A DNA stretch of 64,000 nt from the NCBI GenBank assembly GCA_019359505.1, contig JAHHHD010000024.1, positions 24,829-88,828 on the forward strand. The letters run 5' to 3'. Positions 35,826 through 44,712 of this stretch are shown in pieces; position 1 is the first letter of the stretch; the number at the start of each line of letters is the position of its first letter. Both the position numbers and the translations under genes were made by a program. This DNA is from Drouetiella hepatica Uher 2000/2452. Lineage in GTDB: Bacteria > Cyanobacteriota > Cyanobacteriia > Elainellales > Elainellaceae. The notes beneath the pieces are model-generated. The model saw only the letters and a program-made list of their open reading frames with translations. It was not told where the DNA came from and did not search any database.

Positions 35826-36641
35826 ATGAAGCTAAGTTCAACGTACTACCTCGACTCAGATTACCTGAGCAACCTCGCTGAAAAATATCGGGACGACTAT
35901 CAGAGCGCTAAACCCTTTCCCCATGCGGTGATTGACAATTTTCTACCGGAAACCCTACTGGATTCAATTCTTGAAGAATTTCCTAAAGCTGGGGCGATCG
36001 AATGGCAGAAATTTGATGCGGCGGCTGAGAAAAAACTGGCTTCCAAGTCAGAACTCCAGATGGGAGAAATGACTCGCTTTTTGCTGTACCAGCTTAATTC
36101 CTCCACATTTATTACCTTTCTAGAGCGCTTGACTGGCGTTGATGGACTGATTCCTGATCCTCATTTCGTTGGGGGTGGTTTACATCAAATCGAGCCAGGT
36201 GGCTTCTTGAAAATGCATGTTGACTTCAACCGCCATGAGCGACTGCGCCTCGATCGCCGCCTCAATCTGCTAATTTATCTCAACAAAGATTGGGAAGAAG
36301 AGTATGGTGGATATTTAGAGCTGTGGGACAAAGAAGTAACTCAGTGCAGCAAAAAAATCCTTCCTATCTTCAATCGATGCGTGGTCTTTACTACAACCGA
36401 TTTTTCGTTCCACGGTCACCCTGAGCCACTAACCTGCCCTGAAGGCGAAACTCGTAAGTCTCTGGCGCTTTACTATTACAGTAACGGCAGACCCGCTTCA
36501 GAAATTCGTAAAGGGGGGGCTGGACACTCAACTTTATTCCGTGCTCGACCTGGTGAAACAATCAACATTGAGAAAGAGCCAATTGGCGCTCGAGTCAAGT
36601 CATCGATTAAGAAGCTGCTTCCCATCATTGCCAAGGATTAA
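35826..36641 (+). CDS. 2-oxoglutarate/Fe(II)-dependent oxygenase
   Basis: Prolyl-4-hydroxylase-like dioxygenase of 271 residues. The iron facial triad is visible as His131-x-Asp133 in KMHVDFNRH and a distal His at about 196 (or 198) in TDFSFHGHPEP. The 2-oxoglutarate-binding Arg is about Arg210 in GETRKSLALYYYS. A good ribosome binding site (AGGAGAAAA) precedes the ATG. Enzymes of this type hydroxylate prolines, lipids or sugars; its place between a glycosyltransferase and a polymerase-like gene suggests action on a glycan or its precursor. Confidence 0.85.
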   Translation: MKLSSTYYLDSDYLSNLAEKYRDDYQSAKPFPHAVIDNFLPETLLDSILEEFPKAGAIEWQKFDAAAEKKLASKSELQMGEMTRFLLYQLNSSTFITFLERLTGVDGLIPDPHFVGGGLHQIEPGGFLKMHVDFNRHERLRLDRRLNLLIYLNKDWEEEYGGYLELWDKEVTQCSKKILPIFNRCVVFTTTDFSFHGHPEPLTCPEGETRKSLALYYYSNGRPASEIRKGGAGHSTLFRARPGETINIEKEPIGARVKSSIKKLLPIIAKD

Positions 36642-36840
36642 TTGCCGCGATCTGAGTGAACCCTGGATTCATAGCTCAGAAATTTTATCCAGTGCTTTGC
36701 TTAAAGACAGGTAGCCTGTTGCGAGTAATGTTGTCGATCGGCTGTTGATTTTTGAAATTTACTTTTGAAACGATAGCAGGTTTGCAACCCAGTGCCTGAC
36801 ATGAAGCTTAAACCAACTTAACTGTGAAAAAGAGGTCACT

Positions 36841-38268
36841 ATGGGATTTACATTGCCTAATAATCCAGCAGGGTATGCGGCGATCACCGTTCCCATAGTT
36901 ATGTTTCTCTGGATTCCAGTCGTTCTTTACCTATTTTCACGGTTTCCTGCCAGAAAAGCAGTTGTTGCTAGCTTCTTAGGAGCGTGGCTGTTTTTGCCTC
37001 AGGCTAGCCTTACACTGCCTAGCATCCCAGACTATGACAAAATATCAGCAACCTGCTACGGCATTCTGCTAGCTACCTTTATTTTTGATGTTGGACGCTT
37101 TCGCACATTCAAATTTGGCTGGGTAGATGTACCCATGGCAATTTGGTGTTTTTGTCCATTCATCTCATCCATAACCAACGACTTGGGTCCTTATGACGGC
37201 TTTTCAACCCTTCTAGACCAAACAATGAGTTGGGGTGTACCCTATTTCCTAGGACGCATCTACTTCAACACTCTGGATGGGCTGAAGCAGCTAGCAATGG
37301 GAATCTTCATAGGTGGGCTGGTATACGTTCCCCTGTGCCTAATTGAGGTGAGAATTAGTCCTCAGCTACACAGGATTGTCTATGGAGATTTTCCTCACTC
37401 TTTCGCTCAAATGATTCGAGATGGAGGCTATAGACCCAACGTATTTATGGAATCAGGGCTAATGCTGTCAGCCTTCATGATGGCAGCTACTTTGATTGGC
37501 ATTTGGTTTTGGCAGTCTGGCGTGGTTAAGCAAGTCTGGAATATTCCCATTTCCTGGCTAGTATGGATTTTAATCATCACCTTTGCTTTGCTCAAGTCCT
37601 ATGGAGCCTATACCTTATTTATTGTCGGCGTTGGTACCTTGTTTATCGCCAAGCAATTTCGTACAGCGCTGCCCGTCTTTCTCCTGATGATAGGCATGGG
37701 CGTTTACCTTTACGTCAACGCTGGGACTGAAACCTATTCTTCTGATCAGCTTGTTGCCTATTTGTCTGATATATTTCCGCCTGATCGAATTCAATCTTAC
37801 ATATTCAGATTGAACAATGAGGAAATCTTGGTAGATCACGCCAGAGAAAGATTCATTTTTGGCTGGGGCGGCTGGAGCCGATCAAGAGTCGTTATTGATG
37901 AGTTTGGCGGTATGACTGTTCAGGATAGTCTATGGGTTATTGCCTTGGGTCAGTTCGGTATAGTTGGATTGATAAGCTGCTTTGCCTCAATGCTTTCGCC
38001 TGTCATTGCACTCTTCTCAACGCGCTATCCTGCTAGCCTATGGTTTAATCGCAAGGTTGCATCAGCAGCAGCGCTGGCAGTGATTATCACGTTGTACATG
38101 GTGGACTGCATCCTTAACGCTATGATCAACCCCATTTATATTTTGGCATGTGGCGGGATTGCGACTCTAGCTATGAAGCCAAGAGAACGAGAAAGCAGCC
38201 AAAATGAGCGAAGGGCTGTACGACAGCGCGGCTGGCAATCTGAGGAATCTGGAGGCGATATTTCTTAG
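36841..38268 (+). CDS. O-antigen polymerase/ligase-like membrane protein (Wzy type)
   Basis: A 475-residue protein with roughly ten to twelve hydrophobic segments and a soluble loop between about residues 295 and 360, the layout of Wzy/WaaL proteins. The loop contains YRPNVFMESGLMLSAFMM upstream and RERFIFGWGGWSRSRV, which corresponds to the R-x-x-x-x-G-x-G segment of these enzymes. Probable role: polymerisation of glycan repeat units on the periplasmic side. AGAGGTCACT precedes the ATG. It ends before a perfect 22-bp palindrome. Confidence 0.72.
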   Translation: MGFTLPNNPAGYAAITVPIVMFLWIPVVLYLFSRFPARKAVVASFLGAWLFLPQASLTLPSIPDYDKISATCYGILLATFIFDVGRFRTFKFGWVDVPMAIWCFCPFISSITNDLGPYDGFSTLLDQTMSWGVPYFLGRIYFNTLDGLKQLAMGIFIGGLVYVPLCLIEVRISPQLHRIVYGDFPHSFAQMIRDGGYRPNVFMESGLMLSAFMMAATLIGIWFWQSGVVKQVWNIPISWLVWILIITFALLKSYGAYTLFIVGVGTLFIAKQFRTALPVFLLMIGMGVYLYVNAGTETYSSDQLVAYLSDIFPPDRIQSYIFRLNNEEILVDHARERFIFGWGGWSRSRVVIDEFGGMTVQDSLWVIALGQFGIVGLISCFASMLSPVIALFSTRYPASLWFNRKVASAAALAVIITLYMVDCILNAMINPIYILACGGIATLAMKPRERESSQNERRAVRQRGWQSEESGGDIS

Positions 38269-38287
38269 GCTTTCTTCCCTAGTTCAC

Positions 38288-38342
38288 TTAAGCAAACAAT
38301 TGGGTCAGGGCACGAAGCGACCTGACCCAATTGTTTGCTTAA
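38288..38342. repeat. 22-bp-arm perfect palindrome between convergent genes
   Basis: Arms 38288-38309 and 38321-38342 pair perfectly around an 11-nt loop (GCACGAAGCGA). The loop contains CGAAGCG, complementary to the CGCTTCG core of the TTC-loop elements. Located between the Wzy-like gene and hli, it could act as a bidirectional terminator, although no T-run of normal length follows. Confidence 0.82.
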
Positions 38343-38504
38343 TCTTAATCACAAAAGTGGCGAATGTACCTTGACTTTTGCCAAACATACCAGACTCTTG
38401 AGCACTGGAGTTGTGGAGAATCTCGCTATCGCTACAAATGGGGACGCATGTACTGCATCCCCACTTAAAATTGATATTCAAACCGAGCTACCAGGCTCTA
38501 CGTT

Positions 38505-38648
38505 CTACATTAGGCCAATTTGAGAAAGAATCCCTTGACCTGTCAAAAATTCTGTAGCCAGACCAATCACAAACCCCATCATTGCCAAACGACCGTTCCA
38601 GGTTTCAGCGAACTGAGTGAAGCCAAATTTAGTTTGCTGGTTTTCCAT
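38505..38648 (-). CDS. High-light-inducible protein (Hlip/SCP)
   Basis: A 47-residue one-helix chlorophyll-binding protein of the LHC superfamily, minus strand from the ATG at 38648. It begins MENQQTKFGFTQFAETWNGR and carries the chlorophyll-binding motif E-x-x-N-G-R-x-A-M-x-G-F in ETWNGRLAMMGFVIGLATE. Hlips dissipate excess energy and accompany chlorophyll in photosystem II assembly, partly in complex with Ycf39. The psaK gene lies upstream on the same strand. Confidence 0.92.
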   Translation of the reverse strand: MENQQTKFGFTQFAETWNGRLAMMGFVIGLATEFLTGQGILSQIGLM

Positions 38649-38928
38649 GACTGCTTATGCCTCGCTTAAAATCAACCTTGTGTAAATAAACTTAACACAA
38701 GTTCAAATAAGTTGGCAATAGCCAAAGGGTTGTTGCAGAATTGTGACCCAGAGAGACACAGCACTCTACATAGTAGATCGCTGTGTTTAGTAACTCCTTA
38801 GAGAGTGGCATTATCTCTCGGTCAGATTTGCAGCGTGCTGGGTAGCTGCTCGTTAACCTATTCAAAGGTTTGGAAGGTCTGCGCGCCATACTAGAGTGCA
38901 CAGACCGCGATAATATGGCTAGATCTCC

Positions 38929-39192
38929 CTAGATGACACCTAAATTAGATAGTCCCAAAATCACTCCAGCTCCTAGAACATGCCCAAGAGATGTGGTTCC
39001 CAATAGAGCGCCCAAACTTAACCCGCCAAATAGATTAGATGAAGGTAAAGCAGGTCCTTCACTAGGTTTTTGAATGGTTAGCTTGCCAATGGCGATCGCC
39101 AGAATATTGCAAGCAATCATGATAAAACCGACTGTGGGAGACCACTCCAGAGTGTTAGGAACAGCGGCAAGTAAAGCTGGGGTATACACCAA
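38929..39192 (-). CDS. psaK: Photosystem I subunit X (PsaK)
   Basis: Small peripheral photosystem I membrane subunit of 87 residues with two membrane helices. Conserved features are the N-terminal TLEWSPTVGFIMIACNILAI, the loop with IGKLTIQKPSEG and the second helix starting GLSLGALLGTTSLGHVLGAG. PsaK sits at the edge of PsaA and has been linked to state transitions. Multiple PsaK paralogues are common in cyanobacteria; this copy cannot be subtyped by eye. Confidence 0.9.
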   Translation of the reverse strand: MVYTPALLAAVPNTLEWSPTVGFIMIACNILAIAIGKLTIQKPSEGPALPSSNLFGGLSLGALLGTTSLGHVLGAGVILGLSNLGVI

Positions 39193-39302
39193 AATTTCTC
39201 CTTAATAACTTGTCAATGATTTCAAATCTAGGTGAACTTCTACCAAAGAATGCCCTCCCTTAGATATGAATTGCATCAATAATTAATATTTTTAGAGATT
39301 TT

Positions 39303-39397
39303 TATAGCCGTATTCAATTTCTTTAGGACATTTTGGGTGGTGTGCGGAGCGCGCCACCCAAAATGTCCCCGTCCTAACCCAGATGAATACAGCTATA
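39303..39397. repeat. Palindromic intergenic element, GGA loop, TATAGC outer ends
   Basis: Inner arms 39326-39345 and 39349-39368 pair with two G-U-type mismatches around GGA (39346-39348), reading GGACATTTTGGGTGG on the left. Outer ends TATAGCCGTATTCA (39303-39316) and TGAATACAGCTATA (39384-39397) form a second inverted repeat with one mismatch. It lies between psaK and the GTPase gene. Confidence 0.87.
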
Positions 39398-39404
39398 CAA
39401 ATAA

Positions 39405-39437
39405 AGAAGAGGCTCTTTCTGAGAAAGAGCCTCTTCT
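39405..39437 (-). terminator. Terminator hairpin after the DUF697 GTPase gene
   Basis: AGAAGAGGCTCTTTCT (39405-39420) and its exact reverse complement (39422-39437) form a 16-bp stem. On the minus strand it is followed by TTTATTT. It lies about 40 bp after the stop codon of the GTPase gene. Confidence 0.75.
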
Positions 39438-39474
39438 CATTAACCTGCTTAAGTTTGTCTTGGCCTTGCGGGTC

Positions 39475-40947
39475 CTAGACAGTAGGAGTGGTAGCTGGGA
39501 CTAGAGGACTTGGAGCAAATCGACCCAAGCTTTGCTTAACGAGCGAGTGCAGAAATTCTGATCGCTGATTGGCATCGAAAACGGCTTTGATTTTTTGCAG
39601 CATGCGATCGACCTTGAAGTTAGGTTCTAAAGCGGGGTCAAGGCTCTGTTCTTCAAAGTATTCAACTAGGCTCAGCCCTGCAATTCGAGTCAGATAGGCT
39701 GCGCTGGTTCCTTGGAGCGTACCTCCGGCAACATAGGTAAGAGCATGACTCTTGAGGAGAGGTGCGATCGCCTGACTCGCCATTTCCACTAGACCCAGCT
39801 TCACCATCTGGCTAGCTAGATTGCCCATGACGGTTTTTGCCTGATCCAAAGAGAACTGTTGCTGATAGATTGCGCCAAGGTCAACCACAAGCTGGGCATT
39901 GATTGTGGCAGTAGCGAGTAGGTCGAGACTGGGAACAGGGTTTGCAAAAGCAGCACCCGCAGCAACCCATTGGTATTGCTCGATAATGGGTAAAGCGCGC
40001 TGGCGGCGAACTTGATTGAGTTCAGTTTGAACGACAGCACTCAAGGCTTGAGCCTGCCGCTTGACGGTTGCCAAGATGAGCTGTTGCGATTCTTGGGTCA
40101 AGACTTGCTGAAGCCGCTGTTGAAGAATGGCAACATCAGGGGCAGGTTGCTCAAATCGCTCTTCAAAGGTTCCATCGGGCTGATGCTTGCGGACTTTAAT
40201 CGGGACGGGCTGAGCAGCGATCGCCATAATGTCTTCTGTAGCCAGCAGACCTGCCATCCGATCGCGGATTTGCTGAAGAATAACGGGGCGGTCGGCGATC
40301 AAATACTGGTCTTGCTTGTTAAACAGCAGCAAAATCCGGTGATTTTTAACGAGTAGCTTCTTGAGGGTTTGAAACTCAGAGTCGGTGATGTCACCCGTTG
40401 TTAGGAACATAACTAGATCAGCATTCTCAGCATCTGCTACAGCAGAATCAGCGCTATAGAACTCTGGCTGATCTAAGGCTGAAGCTGTTGATTGAATGCT
40501 AGTTTTTTGAACACTAATGGAGCTATCGCTCAAAAGCTGAGTCAGCGTTGTTTTGCCGACCGATCGCTCTCCTAAGAAAGCAAGGCGGATGCTTTTGCGC
40601 TCTAGTTCAGTTGCCAGAGCCGCTAGCTGTTGGCGCAAGTTCACGATGAGAACGGCTGTCTCAGGCAGACTGGCATTCAGCTCGGTGGAGAGATGGTTGA
40701 TTTGCACCTCTACTTCCGCCAATGCCTTTTCTACTGCCGTGCGATCGACAGGCGTAAAGGACAGTAGGGGACGCTCGACCCTACGCTTTTGGTTAAGCCA
40801 CCATAGACCCGAACCTAGAGCGACAGCACTCCATACAGCGCTGCTACCCATGCCAATCATATGGGGATCTAGACTACCCAGCAACCAAACTCCGGCTGTT
40901 AAACCTAATCCGCCAACCAAAAGCGGCTTCTGTAATAGAGGAATCAT
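39475..40947 (-). CDS. Membrane-associated GTPase with DUF697 domain
   Basis: A 490-residue protein with two short hydrophobic segments near the N-terminus (residues 4-45), a coiled-coil linker and an Era-like GTPase domain. G1 is FLGERSVGKTTLTQLL, G3 is degenerate and G4 is LLFNKQDQYL. A C-terminal hydrophobic DUF697 domain follows (about 340-440). The ATG at 40947 is preferred because AGGTGAT precedes it; an upstream in-frame ATG at 41043 adds 32 unrelated residues. Such proteins are universal in cyanobacteria but functionally uncharacterised. Confidence 0.8.
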   Translation of the reverse strand: MIPLLQKPLLVGGLGLTAGVWLLGSLDPHMIGMGSSAVWSAVALGSGLWWLNQKRRVERPLLSFTPVDRTAVEKALAEVEVQINHLSTELNASLPETAVLIVNLRQQLAALATELERKSIRLAFLGERSVGKTTLTQLLSDSSISVQKTSIQSTASALDQPEFYSADSAVADAENADLVMFLTTGDITDSEFQTLKKLLVKNHRILLLFNKQDQYLIADRPVILQQIRDRMAGLLATEDIMAIAAQPVPIKVRKHQPDGTFEERFEQPAPDVAILQQRLQQVLTQESQQLILATVKRQAQALSAVVQTELNQVRRQRALPIIEQYQWVAAGAAFANPVPSLDLLATATINAQLVVDLGAIYQQQFSLDQAKTVMGNLASQMVKLGLVEMASQAIAPLLKSHALTYVAGGTLQGTSAAYLTRIAGLSLVEYFEEQSLDPALEPNFKVDRMLQKIKAVFDANQRSEFLHSLVKQSLGRFAPSPLVPATTPTV

Positions 40948-41239
40948 AAAGCTATCACCTTTTCTACATCTAGCAAGTTTTCTGCATTCAGCAAGCCATT
41001 GAAAACCCCTGACATCCGATCGCATGAACTCTATGCTCAGCATAGCTTGTCAGACTCAGTTTATGAGGCGGTTATCTGTCCTGCTATTACCCAAAAATCC
41101 GTCAGATTTTCGGCTAGTGCTTCGAGTAAGCCCTGCTTTGAGATGGCTCTCAATTGTGAGCTTCGGACAAATACAAGCGATCGTTACTACCATGTGAGCG
41201 ATTGTTCTACCACTCGATGTATCCATAGCTCGATCGCCC

Positions 41240-41455
41240 TCATTCTTCCAAATTACTCAAGTCTTCCAGATTAAACCGCTCAATGAGGTTTTGCACGTCA
41301 GCATTATGGTTGATGTAGAACTCGATTGCCTCATTAACTAAGCCGCTCAATGAGGTGTCTCTGATACCTGCCAGTGCCTTGAGGAGACGATCTAAATCCT
41401 CCTCAACAAAGACTCTAATTTCTGGCTTCCTTTTCTTCGCAGCCACTGGGGGCAC
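41240..41455 (-). CDS. Ribbon-helix-helix (CopG-like) protein
   Basis: A 71-residue basic-then-acidic protein. The core KPEIRVFVEEDLDRLLKALA, then TSLSGLVNEAIEFYIN, matches the strand-helix-helix pattern of MetJ/Arc-type DNA-binding dimers. No toxin gene of a type II pair is adjacent. It may be a solitary regulator or a remnant of an antitoxin. Confidence 0.65.
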   Translation of the reverse strand: MPPVAAKKRKPEIRVFVEEDLDRLLKALAGIRDTSLSGLVNEAIEFYINHNADVQNLIERFNLEDLSNLEE

Positions 41456-41590
41456 CTGTATTGATCTCAGTTATTCTCTCTGATCACAGCTGCAAAATGT
41501 TTCATCTACCGTATTGTGGCAACTGCCACAATGACGTATATTAGCTATCAAGTCCAATCAATCTAAGGCAGGAACCAAGGAAACTTACTT

Positions 41591-41779
41591 ATGGTCACAC
41601 TCTCCGATGATGAAGTCGTCTTAATCCGATCGATCCTGACGGCGCTCCGGGCGATCAAGGTGCGCGATATCGATAAAGCTTTGGTGATTTGTCGAAAGGC
41701 GATCGTTTCTCAGACGAATTGCGTCGCTAAGTCATTAGGTAGCTTACAGGTTAGCCATAAATTCAAAGCTGATGCTTAG
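41591..41779 (+). CDS. Possible small protein, unknown
   Basis: A 62-codon frame starting MVTLSDDEVVLIRSILTALR. AAGGAA lies about 10 nt before the ATG. Its 3' end overlaps the end of the convergent four-repeat gene by 36 bp. The first 45 residues have a plausible amphipathic helical pattern, but no family is recognised and the frame may be chance. Confidence 0.35.
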   Translation: MVTLSDDEVVLIRSILTALRAIKVRDIDKALVICRKAIVSQTNCVAKSLGSLQVSHKFKADA

Positions 41780-42952
41780 CCGCATCCATCCCGACTGCCA
41801 TTCACCGTCTTGGTCTATCAGGTCAACCTCCGTACCTTGCAGTAATAGCAGTAGCTCAGGCGTGGTTTGGGCGATGTGCTGCTGCACCTGAGCCTCCAAA
41901 GTTTCCAGCAACGCGGGCTGTTGAAGCCAGAACAGATCGGGCGATCGCACCACGCTATTCAGCTCAACCACCGTAGGCGCAATCTCAGGTAGCTCAATGG
42001 TAGAGAAGCCTCCAATCTCATGCCCTGTCATCAAATCCAAGCTCCAGTCTAGTTCTGGCGTTTGCACCGTCAAGCCAATCCACAGACGCAGGATTCCCAT
42101 TTCCCACGGGCGATCGGGTTGGAGCAAGGTCACAGAAATGCCGCTCATCAGCTGCATCACTTCGTAAGAACTGTGGCTAAAGCACCAGAGCAGCCGCAAC
42201 GCCAGCTCGTCCGTTTGCCATTCTGGCTGAAGAAAATTGCGGCTGGTCAGGGTCAGGTCAGTGTGGAGGCGATCGTCGGCTGTCTCTATTCCTGAAACTG
42301 GGGGAGCGATCGCCCCTCGATACTGCTCAATCCAGGCTGCGTCCGTAAATTTGAGGCTGGGCTGAGCCGGGGTTGCCGGAGGCGTTGGCGCTGTCGTGAA
42401 CTCAAACCCCAGGCTGAGGTGAAGCGTGGCGGGTTGCCAAGGCTGCTGAGGAATCAATAATTCAGTCTGGGTGCCTTCCAGAAAAGGCATTAGAGCAAGT
42501 GTCGTGATCTGAATTTGCCGACTTAATAAATTAACTGCCTCAGCGATCGTTGTCGGCTGGGGATAGAGGGTAGAATCGCCGAGCTGAATCAGGCGATCGT
42601 CTGTCAAAAGTTCTGATAGGGGTTGCTGTGTGACTAAATCGAACTTGTCAGACAGCGTCGGAGTCTTGACCTGTAACTGAGCGACTAGGCGCAAAATTCC
42701 AGTTTGCCAGCTCTCGTCAGACTGCAAGATTCGAGCGGGAGTTCCTTCTAGCAAGCGCATAGCTCCGTAGGCGCTACGGGCAATTCCCCAAAGCAGCCAG
42801 GAAGTTAGACCTTTGATGGCAACGTAGTCTATGGGACTGCCTGGGGTCGATCGTCTCAAAACCGCCTGATTTAGTACTTCATGACCTGAGGCGCTAGGAC
42901 TTGACCATTTATGCAAGCGATCGACAGATGTCCGTTCGGAAGAATTCGCCAT
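41744..42952 (-). CDS. Unknown protein with four internal repeats
   Basis: A 402-residue soluble protein with no recognised family. It contains four copies of one motif: a helix ending in L-x-G-T or similar, then a short strand, Q-x-x-x-x-W-(Q/E)-x-G-I-L-R-L and a hydrophobic strand. Copies are LLEGTPARILQSDESWQTGI, FLEGTQTELLIPQQPWQPAT, LMSGISVTLLQPDRPWEMGI and LLQGTEVDLIDQDGEWQSGW. They are spaced about 95-105 residues apart. There are no cysteine clusters, catalytic motifs or membrane spans. Its neighbours give no clear functional link. It could be a scaffold or binding protein. Confidence 0.75.
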   Translation of the reverse strand: MANSSERTSVDRLHKWSSPSASGHEVLNQAVLRRSTPGSPIDYVAIKGLTSWLLWGIARSAYGAMRLLEGTPARILQSDESWQTGILRLVAQLQVKTPTLSDKFDLVTQQPLSELLTDDRLIQLGDSTLYPQPTTIAEAVNLLSRQIQITTLALMPFLEGTQTELLIPQQPWQPATLHLSLGFEFTTAPTPPATPAQPSLKFTDAAWIEQYRGAIAPPVSGIETADDRLHTDLTLTSRNFLQPEWQTDELALRLLWCFSHSSYEVMQLMSGISVTLLQPDRPWEMGILRLWIGLTVQTPELDWSLDLMTGHEIGGFSTIELPEIAPTVVELNSVVRSPDLFWLQQPALLETLEAQVQQHIAQTTPELLLLLQGTEVDLIDQDGEWQSGWMRLSISFEFMANL

Positions 42953-43156
42953 TAGGAGTACAGATGAGGAATTGACCTAATCTCCGCCTATCTTAAGCAA
43001 AATAACCTAAGAAAAGTAAGAGATCAGGTCAAATGGGTCACTTACGACCCAGATAGAGCGTGAATTGTCAGGTTAAGTGTAGAACAGATTTCAAGATTAT
43101 GCTACTAATAGCGTTGAGATTGGCGTTAAGTATTAAATAACGCTACTTGTAGCGAA

Positions 43157-44002
43157 CTATCCCTTCTTATTTTCATCTATCCGTTTTAGCAGATCTCGAA
43201 TCCTGGGAGCATCTGACACCATGGAGGGCGCACAAATCAGGTAGTGTTCCAAATCCTGTTGTGCCTCTGCCCAGCGTCCGAGCTGATAGTAGAGTAAACC
43301 ACGATCCCGTTGCTCCATCCAGGAATGGGGTAGCAGCAGCAAGATCCGATCGATGGCGGCGATCGCCCTTGACCAATCTTCCTGCTTCAGGTAGACCCCT
43401 TTTAGGTTAGTCAGCATCCGCGCCAAAAAATAGTGTGGGCTAACTGCCTCCAAAAATTCGGGGCGGAGCGCCATCGGTCTGCCGTAGACTTGGCTAAGCC
43501 GCTCCTGACAGTCTTCCGCAAACAGCACCTCGCCCTGATGAAACGGGTCTACAAAAATTTGCATGTCGTCGCCGATCGGCCGGACGAGAAAGTGCCCCGG
43601 CATTCCTACCCCTACCATGGGGAAATCAATTCGACCCGCAACTTCTAAATACACTAGGGATAGCGTAATCGGAATGCCTGTACGGCGATCGATTACTTCA
43701 TTTAGATAACTGTTGCGCGGGTCGTCATAGCGTTCGGTATTGCCTCGAAATTGCAGATCTTCGTAGAAATAGCGATTCAGGGTTTGGATGATACGCAGCG
43801 GATATGGCTCTCTGGGCAGACGTTCCCGCACTTCTACCGCCATGGCATCCAAGGCGCTCAGATACTCCTCGACATCCAGATCCGGGTATTCCTCTTGCGC
43901 CAGATATAGGGCTGCTTTTGCCAGATCAATCTGGTCAGGGGGCTGATGAATTTCTTGATAGAAGCGCTGCCGTGCCAGAGAAGATCCTAGAGAAAAATTC
44001 AT
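43157..44002 (-). CDS. SirB1-family transglutaminase-like/TPR protein
   Basis: A 281-residue cytoplasmic protein. The N-terminal two thirds is a SirB1 (transglutaminase-core-like) domain with NSYLNEVIDRRTGIPITLSL, VGMPGHFLVRP and IFVDPFHQGEVL. The C-terminal part carries one to two TPR helices (LKGVYLKQEDWSRAIAAIDR, LLYYQLGRWAEAQQDLEHYL). The usual catalytic Cys position is not evident in the SLVY region, so it may be non-catalytic. Its role is unknown. It lies just downstream of the CNB gene on the same strand. Confidence 0.82.
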   Translation of the reverse strand: MNFSLGSSLARQRFYQEIHQPPDQIDLAKAALYLAQEEYPDLDVEEYLSALDAMAVEVRERLPREPYPLRIIQTLNRYFYEDLQFRGNTERYDDPRNSYLNEVIDRRTGIPITLSLVYLEVAGRIDFPMVGVGMPGHFLVRPIGDDMQIFVDPFHQGEVLFAEDCQERLSQVYGRPMALRPEFLEAVSPHYFLARMLTNLKGVYLKQEDWSRAIAAIDRILLLLPHSWMEQRDRGLLYYQLGRWAEAQQDLEHYLICAPSMVSDAPRIRDLLKRIDENKKG

Positions 44003-44022
44003 GCTTGCGAGTAATGAGGAGG

Positions 44023-44538
44023 CTAGAAAGTTTGCTTCAGACGACTGAGCAGCCAGCCCAGCCGCGCCTCGGCGAGTTCAATATTCTTGGCAATTTGCGG
44101 ACTCATGTCATCAGAGCTGTTTCGATCGCCCTGCGGATTCATCGTATCGCGCAATCGGTCGGACAGAAACACCGCGATCGCATGGTAAAAGTGGCTGGCA
44201 AAGTCTCGATCTTGGGAAAGCTTGGTGGCAAGCTGCGATCGCGGAATTACCCAGACCAGAGAATCGATCGCTGATTTGACGGTAGCCGAAGGATTGCGGG
44301 AATCGACAAATGACATTTCTCCCACTACCTCGCCGCTGCCTAGCTTAGCAATCTCCTTGCCTGCCGCTTCCAAAGAGACTACCAAAGCACCTTCCAAGAC
44401 AATGTACAGCGCATCGGTGGGTTCGCCTTCCCGAATCAGCGTGTTACCTGCTGCCACCGATTTCTTTCGACCCGCTGTCATCAACCAATCGAAGTCGCGA
44501 TCGCTGAATGCTGCCAGCATATAAAGTGCTTTCTTCAT
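44023..44538 (-). CDS. Cyclic-nucleotide-binding-domain protein
   Basis: A 171-residue CRP-like sensor domain without a DNA-binding domain. The beta-roll reads GEPTDALYIVLEGALVV, and the phosphate-binding cassette position is GEMSFVDSRNPSATV. The canonical cassette Arg just before Ala-Ala/Ala-Thr is replaced by Pro-Ser context, so cAMP binding is doubtful. Similar single-domain proteins are common in cyanobacteria. It ends 20 bp before the SirB1 gene start and is probably cotranscribed with it. Confidence 0.8.
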   Translation of the reverse strand: MKKALYMLAAFSDRDFDWLMTAGRKKSVAAGNTLIREGEPTDALYIVLEGALVVSLEAAGKEIAKLGSGEVVGEMSFVDSRNPSATVKSAIDSLVWVIPRSQLATKLSQDRDFASHFYHAIAVFLSDRLRDTMNPQGDRNSSDDMSPQIAKNIELAEARLGWLLSRLKQTF

Positions 44539-44670
44539 GTCAAGGAGTTTTTCTGGAAATTTGTGAAGGCTCGATCGCTCTGGCGATGACGTATTTTTCG
44601 CAAAACTTTAATCCCTGACCGGACTAAAATTCAAGTCCGATTGAAACAGTTTGTAAGGCACATGCAGTTA

Positions 44671-44701
44671 TGAAGGGGCTTGGCATTGCCAAGCCCGTAC
44701 C
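44671..44701. repeat. Dispersed short palindrome (GGGGCTTGGCA type), copy 2
   Basis: Second copy of the element at 25603-25633: GAAGGGGCTTGGCATTGCCA continuing AGCCCGTACCG. It lies between the CNB and CruP-type genes. Confidence 0.7.
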
Positions 44702-44712
44702 GAGCTATTCAT

